In this document: one piece after another, positions 32,882-41,361 of the stretch
How the letters are laid out: the number at the start of each line of letters is the position of its first letter
Numbering within the stretch: position 1 is the stretch's first letter
Origin: Actinomycetes bacterium
Lineage (GTDB): Bacteria > Actinomycetota > Acidimicrobiia > Acidimicrobiales > Palsa-688
DNA length: 64,000 bases
Assembly (NCBI GenBank): GCA_021838445.1
Contig: JAKCDU010000009.1
Coordinates: 42,418-106,417 of the forward strand
Direction: 5' to 3'
Notes under the pieces: generated by a model
Databases searched by the model: none
Told to the model about the DNA's origin: nothing
The model's input: the letters and a program-made list of their open reading frames with translations, nothing else
Position numbers and translations under genes: made by a program

Positions 32882-33355
32882 ATGACCCGAGCGCCCACCA
32901 GTGACCCGATCAGCAGACTGAGCTGGGCCGAACGGCGGGCCTGGCGCGCGACCGACCGGAGGCTCCACCGGGAGCATGACGGCGATCAACTGGCGGAGCT
33001 GGTCGGCCTGGCCGTCGCCGGGGGAGGCGTCACCGGTATCTCCACGCCCAACAGTGACGGGGCCGACCTCGGCGCCACCCCTGTGGAGCTGATCATCGAT
33101 GGACGGCGGGTCCGGGCCGCCCGGGTCCACCGGCGCACTCTGGCCGAACTGGGTGAGGCGATGTCGTCGATCGCGGCCGTGCCTCTCACCGCGGTCGGCC
33201 GTTACGGCACGTACTGGGTGCTGACCTTCCGGCTGGCCACCGAGCAGCTCGTGGTGCTGGCCGAGCAGCTGACCCTGCTGCCCGAGTGGGGCGGCCCCGG
33301 CGGTCGGGAGCCCGTCCCGTCGGCCCGCGGGCCCCGCACCGGCCTGGCCGTCTAG
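32882..33355 (+). CDS. Hypothetical protein
   Basis: About 157 residues from ATG 32882, which has a GAAGGA sequence somewhat far upstream. The composition is normal for a soluble protein: a helical basic start (ISRLSWAERRAWRATDRRLHREHD), then LIIDGRRVRAARVHRRTLAEL and a C-terminal part with VGRYGTYWVLTFRLATEQLVVLAEQL. I do not recognise the family; no signal peptide, membrane helix or metal-binding motif is visible. It lies between the anti-sigma gene and tRNA-Trp. The 212 bp upstream contain a GGGAC-GTTT-GTCCC hairpin (32798-32811) but no clear promoter. Confidence 0.6.
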   Translation: MTRAPTSDPISRLSWAERRAWRATDRRLHREHDGDQLAELVGLAVAGGGVTGISTPNSDGADLGATPVELIIDGRRVRAARVHRRTLAELGEAMSSIAAVPLTAVGRYGTYWVLTFRLATEQLVVLAEQLTLLPEWGGPGGREPVPSARGPRTGLAV

Positions 33356-33464
33356 CGGTCCGACCGGGCCGCCGATCCTGTTGCGGTCCCCCGTCAGGGG
33401 CGCCGGCTCGTGGCCCCGCCCCCGGTGCTATCCTCGGGTGAACCCCACCGCAGGACGCCTGCAG

Positions 33465-33538
33465 AGGGCAGTAGCTCAATTTGGCAGAGCACCGGTCTCC
33501 AAAACCGGCGGTTGGGGGTTCGAGTCCCTCCTGCCCTG
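33465..33538 (+). tRNA. tRNA-Trp (CCA)
   Basis: Acceptor stem AGGGCAG/CTGCCCT, D-arm TAGCTCAATTTGGCAGAGC, anticodon stem CCGGT/ACCGG around CTCCAAA (anticodon CCA), T-arm with GGTTCGAGTCC. 74 nt with discriminator G; CCA is not encoded. It sits 27 bp before secE, the standard bacterial arrangement, and is probably co-transcribed. Confidence 0.96.
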
Positions 33539-33565
33539 CTCCCCGACAGCGAGAAGGCCACGACC

Positions 33566-33883
33566 GTGGAAAGCATGAACCGACAACAGAGGCGGCTGAT
33601 GCAGCGCCAGGGCCAGATGACCGAGGACGGTCAGCCCGTGGCCCGCCGGGCCGAGCCATCCGAGCGGCGGGCCACCCGTCCCGCCCCGGGGGCGCCCAAG
33701 CGGACATCGCCGCGTCAGTTCCTCCATGAGGTCAACGTCGAGCTGCGTAAGGTAGCATGGCCGACCCGGGCCGAGACGACCAACTACGCCACGGTTGTCT
33801 TCGTGGCGTTGGCCGTCCTGATGGCCCTCATTTTCGGCCTGGACCTCCTGTTCTCGAACTTGGCCAACTCCCTATTCTCCTAG
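33566..33883 (+). CDS. secE: Preprotein translocase subunit SecE
   Basis: 105-residue single-span subunit of SecYEG. After a basic, disordered N-terminus come [23 protein letters not shown], the conserved amphipathic helix and hinge, and one membrane helix ([20 protein letters not shown]). The short one-helix form is usual in Gram-positive bacteria. GTG 33566 has GAAGG nine bases upstream; ATG 33575 is an alternative without a good ribosome binding site. NusG begins 6 bp after the stop. Confidence 0.95.
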   Translation: MESMNRQQRRLMQRQGQMTEDGQPVARRAEPSERRATRPAPGAPKRTSPRQFLHEVNVELRKVAWPTRAETTNYATVVFVALAVLMALIFGLDLLFSNLANSLFS

Positions 33884-33888
33884 CGGTC

Positions 33889-34632
33889 ATGCCTGAAGAC
33901 GACTTCAACGATCCTCCTGAACACGACGCGGCTTCCGATCGACTCGATGAGTCATCGGCCGACGACGCCATCGATGCGGAGGCAAATCCCGACTCGACGG
34001 TCAGCCCCGGCGCCCAACTCGACCCCGGTGACGGGGACATCGACGACGAAGCACCGGCCGCCCCCGAGAGCCCCTACGACCGACCGGGCCAGTGGTATGT
34101 GATCCACAGCTACGCCGGTTACGAGAACAAGGTGAAGTCCAACCTCGAGAGCCGCATCGCCTCCATGAACATGGAGGAGCGGATCTTCGAGGTCGTCATC
34201 CCCATGGAAGACGTCATCGAGTTCAAGAACGGCAAGAAGCAGGTCGTGTCGAAGAAGGTCTTCCCCGGGTATCTGCTGGTCCGTCTCGATCTTGACGACG
34301 ACTCCTGGTACGTGGTGCGTAACACCCCCGGCGTGACCGGCTTCGTGGGTCTCGGGGCGCGCCCGACGCCGCTGTCACGCAAGGAGGTCGAGGGCATCCT
34401 CCAAGTGGAGGTGGCCGCCGAGACCGACGGTGCCGGCGGCCGTAAGCGCCCGGCGCGGGGGATGGAGTACGAGGTGGGTGAGTCGGTGCGGGTCAAGGAA
34501 GGCCCCTTCGCCGACTTCACCGGCACCATCGCTGAGATCAACGAGGACCAACTCAAGCTGAAGGTCCTTGTCAACATCTTCGGCCGGGAGACACCGGTCG
34601 AGTTGGATTTCGCCCAGGTGGCGAAGCTTTGA
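33889..34632 (+). CDS. nusG: Transcription termination/antitermination factor NusG
   Basis: 247 residues. An acidic disordered N-terminus of about 65 residues, common in actinobacteria, precedes the NGN domain ([49 protein letters not shown]) and the C-terminal KOW domain ([39 protein letters not shown]). It binds RNA polymerase and influences pausing, Rho termination and coupling to ribosomes. It follows secE directly and precedes rplK. Confidence 0.97.
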   Translation: MPEDDFNDPPEHDAASDRLDESSADDAIDAEANPDSTVSPGAQLDPGDGDIDDEAPAAPESPYDRPGQWYVIHSYAGYENKVKSNLESRIASMNMEERIFEVVIPMEDVIEFKNGKKQVVSKKVFPGYLLVRLDLDDDSWYVVRNTPGVTGFVGLGARPTPLSRKEVEGILQVEVAAETDGAGGRKRPARGMEYEVGESVRVKEGPFADFTGTIAEINEDQLKLKVLVNIFGRETPVELDFAQVAKL

Positions 34633-34698
34633 GGAGCAGGAGCAGCCAAATGATCCATAGCGCCCGCCGCGCCCAGACGCGGCTACTGAGACGTCCCT

Positions 34699-34742
34699 GT
34701 GGCGGTCCCCGAGGCCCGGTGTCCCTCCTGGGCGTCCGCCAC
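34699..34742 (+). promoter_or_regulatory. Long hairpin in the nusG-rplK intergenic region
   Basis: Arms GTGGCGG (34699-34705) and CCGCCAC (34736-34742) pair, with inner GGCCC/GGGC pairing. It ends 20 bp before the rplK start. Ribosomal operons of this type are autoregulated by L1 binding the rplK leader in E. coli; whether this hairpin serves that purpose is a guess. Confidence 0.35.
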
Positions 34743-34762
34743 GGGTCGGGTTGGGGGTCATA

Positions 34763-35188
34763 GTGGCCAAGCGCCGCGTCACCGCCATCGTCAAGATCCA
34801 GCTCCCGGCCGGCAAGGCCACACCCGCCCCCCCGGTGGGTACCGCCCTCGGACCCCACGGCGTTCAGACCATGGAGTTCGTGAAGCAGTACAACGCGGCC
34901 ACCGAGGACAAGGTCGGCCAGGTGATCCCCGTGGAGATCACCATCTTCGAGGATCGCAGCTTCACTTTCGTGCTGAAGACACCTCCCACCCCGGTGCTCA
35001 TCCGCCAGGCCGCCGGCCTGGAGAAGGGCTCGAAGATCACCGGCCGGGAGACGGCTGGGACCATCACCGAGGAGCAGCTGGTCGAGATCGCCCAGCTCAA
35101 GATGCCCGATCTCAACGCCAACGACCTCGAGGCCGCCAAGGCCCAGGTAGCGGGCACGGCCCGGTCCATGGGCATCAAGGTCGGTTAG
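34763..35188 (+). CDS. rplK: Ribosomal protein L11
   Basis: 141 residues, the usual length. The N-terminal domain has [21 protein letters not shown] sequence ([16 protein letters not shown]), a proline-rich helix near the thiostrepton site, followed by [16 protein letters not shown]. The C-terminal rRNA-binding domain ends in [15 protein letters not shown] 34763 ([10 protein letters not shown]) has a GGGGG stretch at proper spacing; the in-frame TTG at 34751 is not needed. rplA follows after 77 bp. Confidence 0.97.
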   Translation: MAKRRVTAIVKIQLPAGKATPAPPVGTALGPHGVQTMEFVKQYNAATEDKVGQVIPVEITIFEDRSFTFVLKTPPTPVLIRQAAGLEKGSKITGRETAGTITEEQLVEIAQLKMPDLNANDLEAAKAQVAGTARSMGIKVG

Positions 35189-35265
35189 TACCGCGCTGAT
35201 TCTGCTGGCGCCCGGGAGGACCTCGCCCGGGCCGACACCATCCGAACGAGGGAGACAGGAAGATC

Positions 35266-35991
35266 ATGTCGAGCAAAGGTAAGAAGTACACAGACGCCAC
35301 CAAGCGTTTCGACCGGACCCGCAGCTACGCCCCGGCGGAGGCGTTGGGGCTGGTGAAGAGCCTGGCCAGCGCCAAGTTCGACGAGACGGTGGAGATGTCC
35401 ATCCGTCTCGGTGTGGACCCCCGAAAGGCCGATCAGGTGATCCGCGGGACGGTGGCCCTACCGGCCGGCACCGGCAAGACGGTGCGGGTGGCGGTGTTCG
35501 CCGCCGGTGCGGCCGCCGAGGAGGCCCGTGCCGCGGGCGCCGACTTCGTGGGCGCCGACGATCTGGTGGTCCAGGTCGACGGGGGGATGATGGATTTCGA
35601 CGTGGCTATAGCCACCCCGGATCTCATGGGACAGGTCGGGCGCCTGGGGCGCAAGCTCGGTCCTCGGGGGCTGATGCCCAACCCCAAGACCGGAACGGTC
35701 ACGACCGAGGTCGGCAAGGCGGTGACCGACTTCAAGGGAGGACGGGTCGAGTACCGGGCTGACACCCGCTCGCGCGGCGTCGTGCAGGTACCGATCGGCA
35801 AGGTGAGCTTCGATCAAGCCGACCTGCTGAAGAACTTCCGGGCCGTGGTCGACGAGGTGCAGCGGGCCAAGCCGGCGGCGGCCAAGGGCAAGTACATCAA
35901 GTCGGTTGCGGTCAGTTCCACCATGGGTCCAGGGGTGGACATCGACGCCAACTCGCTTCGGGTCACCGACGAGGAGCTAGCCGCTCTCTGA
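35266..35991 (+). CDS. rplA: Ribosomal protein L1
   Basis: 241 residues. [41 protein letters not shown], the [17 protein letters not shown] motif (as [17 protein letters not shown]) and [17 protein letters not shown] are all canonical. It binds 23S rRNA at the L1 stalk and is a translational repressor of its own operon in many bacteria. GAGGGAGACAGGAAG precedes the ATG. It closes the secE-nusG-rplK-rplA block. Confidence 0.98.
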   Translation: MSSKGKKYTDATKRFDRTRSYAPAEALGLVKSLASAKFDETVEMSIRLGVDPRKADQVIRGTVALPAGTGKTVRVAVFAAGAAAEEARAAGADFVGADDLVVQVDGGMMDFDVAIATPDLMGQVGRLGRKLGPRGLMPNPKTGTVTTEVGKAVTDFKGGRVEYRADTRSRGVVQVPIGKVSFDQADLLKNFRAVVDEVQRAKPAAAKGKYIKSVAVSSTMGPGVDIDANSLRVTDEELAAL

Positions 35992-36069
35992 CCGGTTGGA
36001 CGGGCGGCCCCCAGGGGGCGCCGCGCGCCGTGCGCTAGCGGCCCCGCCTTCCGTAGCATTGCCGGAAAG

Positions 36070-36705
36070 ATGGCCAAGCCCGAATGGATGCCCCAGAGGC
36101 TGTACCAGTGGACCAAACCCAGGTCCCTCGGGCTGCACGCGCTCTTCCTCATCGTCGCCGGCGGGTGCCTGGCCGCCATGTGGTGGCAGGTGCACCGGGC
36201 CATGCAGGGCAACGTCCTCAGCTACCTGTACTCGGTGGAGTGGCCGGCCATCGCGGTGGTGGCGGGCATCGGGTGGTGGCAGATGTTCCATGACACCCCC
36301 GAGGACATCGCCCGACGCTCGGAGTACCACCGCCGCATGAGGGCAGCCAGCGCCGAGGTGGTGGCCCGTACCCTCCCCCGATCGGCCCGGGCCCTCACTG
36401 TGGATTCCTCGGAGGTCGGCGGCGGGGCCCTCGGAGGAGGGTCGACGCCGGCCCTGGCCGTGGAATCCTCCGCCGGGCGGTCGCCGGCGGGGGGTGGCAG
36501 GCTCGACGCCTCGAGCGGATCGGCCCTCGTGGCCACCGGTCAAGTGGTGGCCGCCCGGACCGACCGTCCCGACGGCGGAGCCGTTCTGCTCGGGCCTGAG
36601 GACTCCGATCTGCCCGAAGACGAGATATCCGAGTACAACCGTTACCTGGCCACACTGGCCCTCAAAGGGAAGGCGAAGACGTGGCGCAACCCTCACGGTC
36701 TGTGA
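36070..36705 (+). CDS. Hypothetical membrane protein with two helices and a conserved-looking C-terminal patch
   Basis: 211 residues. Two hydrophobic segments (LHALFLIVAGGCLAAMWW near 22-40 and WPAIAVVAGIGWWQMF near 57-72) are followed by a charged helix, a Gly/Ser-rich linker and a C-terminal DLPEDEISEYNRYLATLALKGK with KTWRNP. That acidic 'E-x-x-EYNRYLA' patch occurs in several actinobacterial membrane proteins of unknown role, as far as I recall. It overlaps the DUF3817 gene by 25 bp, so both are one transcription unit. Function unknown. Confidence 0.8.
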   Translation: MAKPEWMPQRLYQWTKPRSLGLHALFLIVAGGCLAAMWWQVHRAMQGNVLSYLYSVEWPAIAVVAGIGWWQMFHDTPEDIARRSEYHRRMRAASAEVVARTLPRSARALTVDSSEVGGGALGGGSTPALAVESSAGRSPAGGGRLDASSGSALVATGQVVAARTDRPDGGAVLLGPEDSDLPEDEISEYNRYLATLALKGKAKTWRNPHGL

Positions 36706-37034
36706 CCAGCCTGGCGACGCCCCTCGGGCGCTACCGCCTCATGGCGTGGGTGGTGGGAACGATGCTCATCGCAGTGTTCGTGGCCATCCCCTTTCAGTCG
36801 GTGGAGAAGGTCATCGGCCCCCTCCACGGCGTCCTCTACATCGCCTATCTGGCGACCGTGGTCCAGATGCTGCTGGTCTACCGCCTGGGCTTCTGGTACT
36901 TCGTCGGCATGGTGGTGGCGGGCTGGTGCCCCTTCGTGTCGTTCGTGGTGGAGCGACTGGTGACCCGACGGCTGGGCGGCTCCCCGGCCGGCTATACTCG
37001 TGGTCCTACATTCGAATCTGATCTCGAGCCGTAG
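36681..37034 (+). CDS. DUF3817 family membrane protein
   Basis: 117 residues with three hydrophobic segments: LGRYRLMAWVVGTMLIAVFVAIP, IGPLHGVLYIAYLATVVQMLL, and GFWYFVGMVVAGWCPFVSFVVERLV. The GPLHG and PFVSFVVER motifs are those of DUF3817, a small family of actinobacterial membrane proteins without known function. GTG start inside the end of the preceding membrane protein gene. The rplJ promoter lies within its last codons. Confidence 0.88.
   Translation: MAQPSRSVTSLATPLGRYRLMAWVVGTMLIAVFVAIPFQSVEKVIGPLHGVLYIAYLATVVQMLLVYRLGFWYFVGMVVAGWCPFVSFVVERLVTRRLGGSPAGYTRGPTFESDLEP
36993..36998 (+). promoter_or_regulatory. Candidate -10 box for rplJ-rplL
   Basis: TATACT, one mismatch from consensus, in otherwise GC-rich sequence. 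The -35 region is weak. A start near 37005 would give a leader of about 150 nt ahead of rplJ. Confidence 0.45.
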
Positions 37035-37155
37035 ACATCCGGTACGCCCTGACAGGCGTCTAAGTGGGCCGCCGGCCCAGCCCGACGAGGCGAGTGGTGC
37101 TTCCCTTTGGTGGGTACCGCCCGGCGCGCCGGTGTGGACATCAAGGAGGTGACCT
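37035..37155 (+). promoter_or_regulatory. rplJ leader, probable ribosomal protein L10 autoregulatory region
   Basis: 121 bp between DUF3817 and rplJ containing several short G/C stems (GGGCCGCCGGCCC near 37067-37079 and CGCCCGGCGCGCCGG near the end) and the ribosome binding site AAGGAGGT. In many bacteria L10 or the L10-L12 complex binds such a leader to repress rplJL. I assign it by position; a covariance-model match would be needed to confirm. Confidence 0.45.
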
Positions 37156-37893
37156 TTGGATAACCCGAGACCGGAGAAAGTAGCCGTCGTCGAGGAGGTG
37201 CGGGAGCACTTCAGCGAAGCCAACGCGGCCATACTCACCGAGTACCGCGGGCTCACGGTCAAGGATCTCGCCGGCCTGCGCCGTCTGCTGCGCAGCAACG
37301 GCGGCGAGTACAAGATCTACAAGAACACGCTGGTGGCCCTGGCCGCCCGCCAGTCGGGCCTGGCCGACCTCGAGCCGCTGCTCGAAGGGCCGACCGCCAT
37401 CGCCTTCGTCACCGGTGACGCCGCGGCTGTGGCCAAGACCCTGCGGGACTACTCGAGGACCAACCCCCTGCTCGTGATCAAGGGAGGCGTCCTCGGCGAC
37501 AAGGTCATCGGGTCTCCCGAGACCGCCGCCCTCGCCGATCTGCCGTCTCGTGAGGTGCTCCTCGCCCAGCTGGCCGGTGCTATCGCGGCCCCGATGCAGC
37601 AGATGGCCGGGCTGCTCCAGGCCCTGCCCCGCAACCTGGCCTACGGCCTGGCTGCCCTACGCGACAAGCTCGAGTCCGAGGGGCCGTCGTCGGCCGCGGC
37701 GCCCGACGCAACTGCGGCCACCGATGCGGATACGGCCACCGCCGAGACCGACGGCGATACCGGTGGCGCACCGACCGACGAGGAAGCGGCGCCCGCCACC
37801 GAGCCCGATGCCGCGGCCACCGATACCGCAGCTGCCGCGGCCGCCGACGAGGCCGCCGAATCCACTGACCAAGAATCAACCGAGACCGAATAA
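37156..37893 (+). CDS. rplJ: Ribosomal protein L10 with long acidic C-terminal extension
   Basis: 245 residues with TTG start behind AAGGAGGTGACC. Residues 1-175 are a normal L10: [60 protein letters not shown] and the C-terminal helix for L7/L12 dimers. About 70 extra residues follow that consist almost only of Ala, Thr, Asp, Glu and Pro. L10 anchors the L7/L12 stalk; the extension lies beyond the stalk-binding helix and would be flexible. rplL follows after 19 bp. Confidence 0.96.
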   Translation: MDNPRPEKVAVVEEVREHFSEANAAILTEYRGLTVKDLAGLRRLLRSNGGEYKIYKNTLVALAARQSGLADLEPLLEGPTAIAFVTGDAAAVAKTLRDYSRTNPLLVIKGGVLGDKVIGSPETAALADLPSREVLLAQLAGAIAAPMQQMAGLLQALPRNLAYGLAALRDKLESEGPSSAAAPDATAATDADTATAETDGDTGGAPTDEEAAPATEPDAAATDTAAAAAADEAAESTDQESTETE

Positions 37894-37912
37894 CACTCAG
37901 GAGAAACGCCCG

Positions 37913-38299
37913 ATGGCAACCAAGGAAGAGATTCTCGACAGCATCGCCAACCTCACCGTCCTCGAGCTCTCCGAGCTCCTGAAGGACTTCGAGGAACGCT
38001 TCGGCGTCACCGCCGCTGCCCCGGCCGCCGTGGCCGTGGCCGCCCCGGCGGGCGGCGGCGGGGCCGAAGCCGCCGCCGAGGAAGAGCAGGACGAGTTCGA
38101 TGTGGTCCTGACCTCCGCCGGTGACAAGAAGATCCAGGTCATCAAGGAGGTCCGGGCGCTCACCAGCCTGGGCCTGAAGGAGGCCAAGGATCTGGTCGAT
38201 GCCGCGCCCAAGGCCGTCCTCGAGAAGGTGTCCAAGGAGGACGCCGAGAAGGCCAAGGCGCAGCTCGAAGGCGCCGGCGCCACCGTCGAACTGAAGTAG
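37913..38299 (+). CDS. rplL: Ribosomal protein L7/L12
   Basis: 128 residues. The N-terminal dimerisation helices ([29 protein letters not shown]), an Ala/Gly-rich hinge of about 25 residues, and the C-terminal factor-binding domain ([35 protein letters not shown]) are standard. It recruits elongation factors to the ribosome. Ribosome binding site AGGAGAA. Two hairpins follow, so transcription from rplJ probably ends here, with rpoBC on a separate promoter. Confidence 0.98.
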   Translation: MATKEEILDSIANLTVLELSELLKDFEERFGVTAAAPAAVAVAAPAGGGGAEAAAEEEQDEFDVVLTSAGDKKIQVIKEVRALTSLGLKEAKDLVDAAPKAVLEKVSKEDAEKAKAQLEGAGATVELK

Positions 38300-38308
38300 A
38301 CCGGACGG

Positions 38309-38340
38309 GACGGGTGGGTGGCCGGTGGTCACCACCCGTC
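38309..38340 (+). terminator. First hairpin after rplL
   Basis: Arms GACGGGTGG (38309-38317) and CCACCCGTC (38332-38340), nine perfect pairs, loop of 14. No T-run. It may act with the next hairpin or stabilise the mRNA end. Confidence 0.45.
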
Positions 38341-38382
38341 GGGGGCGGCCACGTGACACCCCGGTGAGGAAGCCGAAATGGG

Positions 38383-38418
38383 AAGAGCCCCACCCCCGAA
38401 CGGGAGGTGGGGCTCTTT
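38383..38418. terminator. Intrinsic terminator after rplJ-rplL
   Basis: Arms AAGAGCCCCACC (38383-38394) and GGTGGGGCTCTT (38406-38417), twelve perfect pairs, followed by T. This is the best intrinsic terminator of the window. It also lies just past the stop of the convergent membrane protein gene and may serve both strands. Confidence 0.8.
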
Positions 38419-38446
38419 CGCGTCGTCCGCGACGGCGGCGGTGCAG

Positions 38447-39067
38447 CTATTCGACGGCCACCAGCCGGGCGGCCCACGCCAGGGGGAGCAGGGCGACCAG
38501 CAGCAACCCGATTTGCAGCGCCAGAGGTTGACCGGGCCGTCCGTAGATGGCCTGGTGCAGGGCGTTGACCCCCTTCTGGGTCGCCGCGAAGTGCTTGGCG
38601 AACAGGGTCGGCAGGAAGGTGGCGCCGATCAGACCAGCTCCCAGGGCCAGCGGGAAGGCGACCACCGGTCCGGTCAGGGCCACGGCCAGCCCGGCCAGGG
38701 CCAGGGCCAGGAGCAGCACGCCGGTGGCCGCACCGTGGGGCTGGTAGACGTAGCTGGCCGCCCCTACGGCCACGATCAGGAGGGAGATCAGGGTGCGGAT
38801 GCGCAGCGACGTCCGGGCGGCCACGATCATCAACAACGCCGTGAAACCAGGCACCAGGACGGCCAGGACCCCCGCCACGCCGAGCACCACCCGCTGAGGG
38901 GCGCCGTGATGGGCCGCCCCCGAGATGAGCCTGTCGGCCAGCGACAGAACCAGGCGCTCGGCGGTTGCGGCCAGGGACTTGCCCGCCCCGGCCAGGTAGG
39001 GGAGACGGCCGACGGCCACCGCCACCCCCGCCGCCACCCCGGCTAGCAGCCAGAGGCGACCTCTCAA
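38447..39067 (-). CDS. Hypothetical multi-span membrane protein coupled to the DivIVA-like gene
   Basis: 206 residues with TTG start that overlaps the stop of the upstream DivIVA-like gene (TTGA), so translation is probably coupled. An N-terminal helix (LWLLAGVAAGVAVAVG) may be a signal anchor. A soluble stretch follows, then about five hydrophobic segments between residues 60 and 200. I do not recognise a family. The coupling to a coiled-coil protein of the DivIVA type suggests it is the membrane partner of that protein, which is inference. Confidence 0.7.
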   Translation of the reverse strand: MRGRLWLLAGVAAGVAVAVGRLPYLAGAGKSLAATAERLVLSLADRLISGAAHHGAPQRVVLGVAGVLAVLVPGFTALLMIVAARTSLRIRTLISLLIVAVGAASYVYQPHGAATGVLLLALALAGLAVALTGPVVAFPLALGAGLIGATFLPTLFAKHFAATQKGVNALHQAIYGRPGQPLALQIGLLLVALLPLAWAARLVAVE

Positions 39068-40377
39068 TTGCGACGGAAATGTCTGGGGCCGAGACCACCG
39101 TTGCCGCTGACCCAGGCGTCGAGCTTGGAGCTGAACTCCTTGGATTCGACTCCCCCCTGGCCGGACACGACGGCGATCTCACCGGTGGTGTCGTCGGTGC
39201 GGTAGATGGGGGCGATGGGCGAGAACGCCGTCGGCCAGGGCATCTCCTGGTCGACCGCGCCGGGGCTCGCCGCGGACGCTACCGACGACGCCGCGCCATC
39301 GGGGCGGGGGCCGCTGGCCTGTGAGGCGCCGGGGCCGAGCGGCTCCGACGACACCGGGGGAGCGGTTCGGGGAAGGTCGGAGCCGGTCGCGACCTCGGCG
39401 GCGGTCGGCGGGGCCGACTCAGCCGACCCGGTCTCGGCCGTGCGGGGATCGTGATCTTGGTGGGCCTCACCGTCGACGGTCGGGGTGGGACGCTCGTCGG
39501 TCGCTTCGGTCGCTTCGGTCGCCTCGGTCGCTTCGGCCGGCTCGTCGTCGCTCGCCAGGGCCACCTCGCCGTCGCTCGTCACCGCCGGGGTCTCCTCGGA
39601 AGCGCTGACAGCCTCCACCACAGCGGGGTCTCCCGCGGCCGGGCCAGTCGCCGCGGCGGGATCGGTGGCGCCACCCGGGCCTTCCTGACCGGACGCCTGG
39701 TCGCGCCCGGCGGGGCCGACCAGGCCGAGGGCCTGACCGAGGGACTCCCGCAGGCCGGCGATGGTGGCGGCGACCGCGTCGCGCTGCTCGGCGAGGGCGC
39801 GCAGCTCGGCCTCGCCTCTCTCCCGCTTCTCCTTCTGCTCGGCCAGCATCCTGGCCTCCTCGGCGCGGGTGTGGGAGATCACCTGCTCGGCCCACTGCTC
39901 GATCTGGCGGGTGCGGGCCGTCGCCCGGGCCTCCGCCTCGGCCACGATCTCCGCCGCCTCGGCCCGGGCCGCAGCTTCGATCCGTCGAGCCTGTTCCTCG
40001 CCTCGGGCGATGGCCCCTCTGGCCTGATCCTCGGCCGAGGCCACCTCCTCGCGGGCCTTCTCGATCATGCCCGCGGCGGTGGCCTCGGCCCGGCCGATGG
40101 TGTCGGCCGCGGTCTCCTCGGCGCCGCGCAACAGTATGGCGATCCTCTCCCCGAGCACCGCCCCGGTGCGCGGGACGTCCTTGCTGATCCGCTCCTCCAG
40201 ATCGGCGATGCGGGTGTTCAGGCGCTCTATGTGGGCCTGCATGGCCCGGTTGCGGTCCTCGGCCTCCTCGACCTGGCCAAGAGCCTCGGCGAGAGAATCT
40301 AGGTACTCGTCGACCTCCATCCGGTCATAGCCACGCAAGCTGACGGTGAAGGACGGGACATTGGTTTTGGATTCCAT
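39064..40377 (-). CDS. DivIVA-domain coiled-coil protein with disordered C-terminus
   Basis: 437 residues. The N-terminus FTVSLRGYDRMEVDEYLDSL is the DivIVA membrane-binding motif (compare F-x-x-x-x-R-G-Y-D-x-x-E-V-D). An uninterrupted coiled coil rich in Glu, Ala and Arg runs to about residue 215. The rest is a low-complexity Ala/Glu/Thr/Pro region with DEPAEATEATEATEATDE-like repeats. DivIVA proteins bind curved membrane at poles and septa and guide cell-wall growth in actinobacteria. The leader on the minus strand carries a strong hairpin. Whether this is the main Wag31 homologue cannot be judged; the long disordered tail is unlike Wag31. Confidence 0.85.
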   Translation of the reverse strand: MESKTNVPSFTVSLRGYDRMEVDEYLDSLAEALGQVEEAEDRNRAMQAHIERLNTRIADLEERISKDVPRTGAVLGERIAILLRGAEETAADTIGRAEATAAGMIEKAREEVASAEDQARGAIARGEEQARRIEAAARAEAAEIVAEAEARATARTRQIEQWAEQVISHTRAEEARMLAEQKEKRERGEAELRALAEQRDAVAATIAGLRESLGQALGLVGPAGRDQASGQEGPGGATDPAAATGPAAGDPAVVEAVSASEETPAVTSDGEVALASDDEPAEATEATEATEATDERPTPTVDGEAHQDHDPRTAETGSAESAPPTAAEVATGSDLPRTAPPVSSEPLGPGASQASGPRPDGAASSVASAASPGAVDQEMPWPTAFSPIAPIYRTDDTTGEIAVVSGQGGVESKEFSSKLDAWVSGNGGLGPRHFRRN

Positions 40378-40390
40378 CTACGGCTCCTCG

Positions 40391-40431
40391 CGACAGGCGG
40401 CGGGCGTGGCTGAACCCGCCGGCTCCTGTCG
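40391..40431 (-). promoter_or_regulatory. Two-part hairpin upstream of the DivIVA-like gene
   Basis: Outer stem CGACAGG/CCTGTCG (40391-40397 with 40425-40431) and inner stem CGGCGGG/CCCGCCG (40398-40404 with 40415-40421), loop of 10. It ends 13 bp before the ATG at 40377 and about 105 bp past the ureD stop. It could end ureFD transcription or lie in the mRNA leader. Confidence 0.5.
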
Positions 40432-40536
40432 GGACCCGATCCCCTCGCCTCCATACTCCTAGATGCGGGCCCGGCGCGCAAGGACCGGCCCTCGGTGGCC
40501 CGCCCCGGGGGTTGCCGCCGACGGGGTCGTGATGTG

Positions 40537-41361
40537 TCACCCCGGTGTGTGGACCACCGGCGAGCTGTGCCAGCGCTCGGCGGCCCACGCCGGCACGCCG
40601 CAGGCGCTCACGAGAAGCCTCAGGGTGGCGCGGCACTCCAGCAGGTCGTCGCCCCACGCCACCAGGTGCACCCCGGGCCCGGCCAGGGGAAGGGCGGCTC
40701 CGGAGGCCGAGCCCTCGGTGGCCCGGGCGGCCTGCCAGCCCCGCTCGTGGTGGGGATCGACGATCACGATCTGCGAGACCACCCTGGCCCCCTCCAGCAC
40801 GGCGGGTGACTCCCACAGCGGCGATTCCGGCCCTACGGCCAGCTCGCTGCAGAAAGTCGGCCAGCCGCCGCGGTCGATCCGGATACGCGACGCCCAGGTT
40901 CCGGGGCGGGGCACGCCCCGCTGGTCGATCAGGAACTCGTCGCGCCACACCAGACGGGCGCTGCCGGCCATCTCGATGGTGGCGTTCTGCTGGTGTGAGC
41001 ACCCCTCGGTGGCGACCCCCGGTTCGGGCCGCCAGGTGAGCAGGGCGTCGCTGGCGACGGTGGCGGTCACATCCATGGAGGATCCGGCCGGACCGGCCCA
41101 GTGGGGGCGACGGCTACCGACCCGGGCGAGCGTGGCCGCGGCCGAGCGAACCTCGGCGGCGCAACCCACCCCGACTTGGACCGAGAGCCGCAGATGGTCG
41201 CCACCCTCGGGGTGAGCGGCGGACCCGACGACCGTGACTCCCCAACGGTCCGGGGCGAAGGTGTGGGCTGCGGACGGCTGCACGTCGGTGACTATCGGCT
41301 CACCGCCTATGCCGGCGCGGAAGCTGATGGAGGCGTGCGGAGCCGAGGCCGACGGGCTCAT
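40537..41361 (-). CDS. ureD: Urease accessory protein UreD
   Basis: 274 residues of the UreD/UreH fold, the scaffold on which UreF and UreG assemble to load nickel into urease. LRLSVQVGVGCAAEVRSAAATLARVG, the central HQQNATIEMAGSARLVWRDEFLI and the WPTFCSEL segment fit the family, though divergence is high. It overlaps ureF by 4 bp. No ureABC, ureE or ureG gene lies in the 64 kb, so the pair is separated from the enzyme it should serve. Confidence 0.8.
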   Translation of the reverse strand: MSPSASAPHASISFRAGIGGEPIVTDVQPSAAHTFAPDRWGVTVVGSAAHPEGGDHLRLSVQVGVGCAAEVRSAAATLARVGSRRPHWAGPAGSSMDVTATVASDALLTWRPEPGVATEGCSHQQNATIEMAGSARLVWRDEFLIDQRGVPRPGTWASRIRIDRGGWPTFCSELAVGPESPLWESPAVLEGARVVSQIVIVDPHHERGWQAARATEGSASGAALPLAGPGVHLVAWGDDLLECRATLRLLVSACGVPAWAAERWHSSPVVHTPG

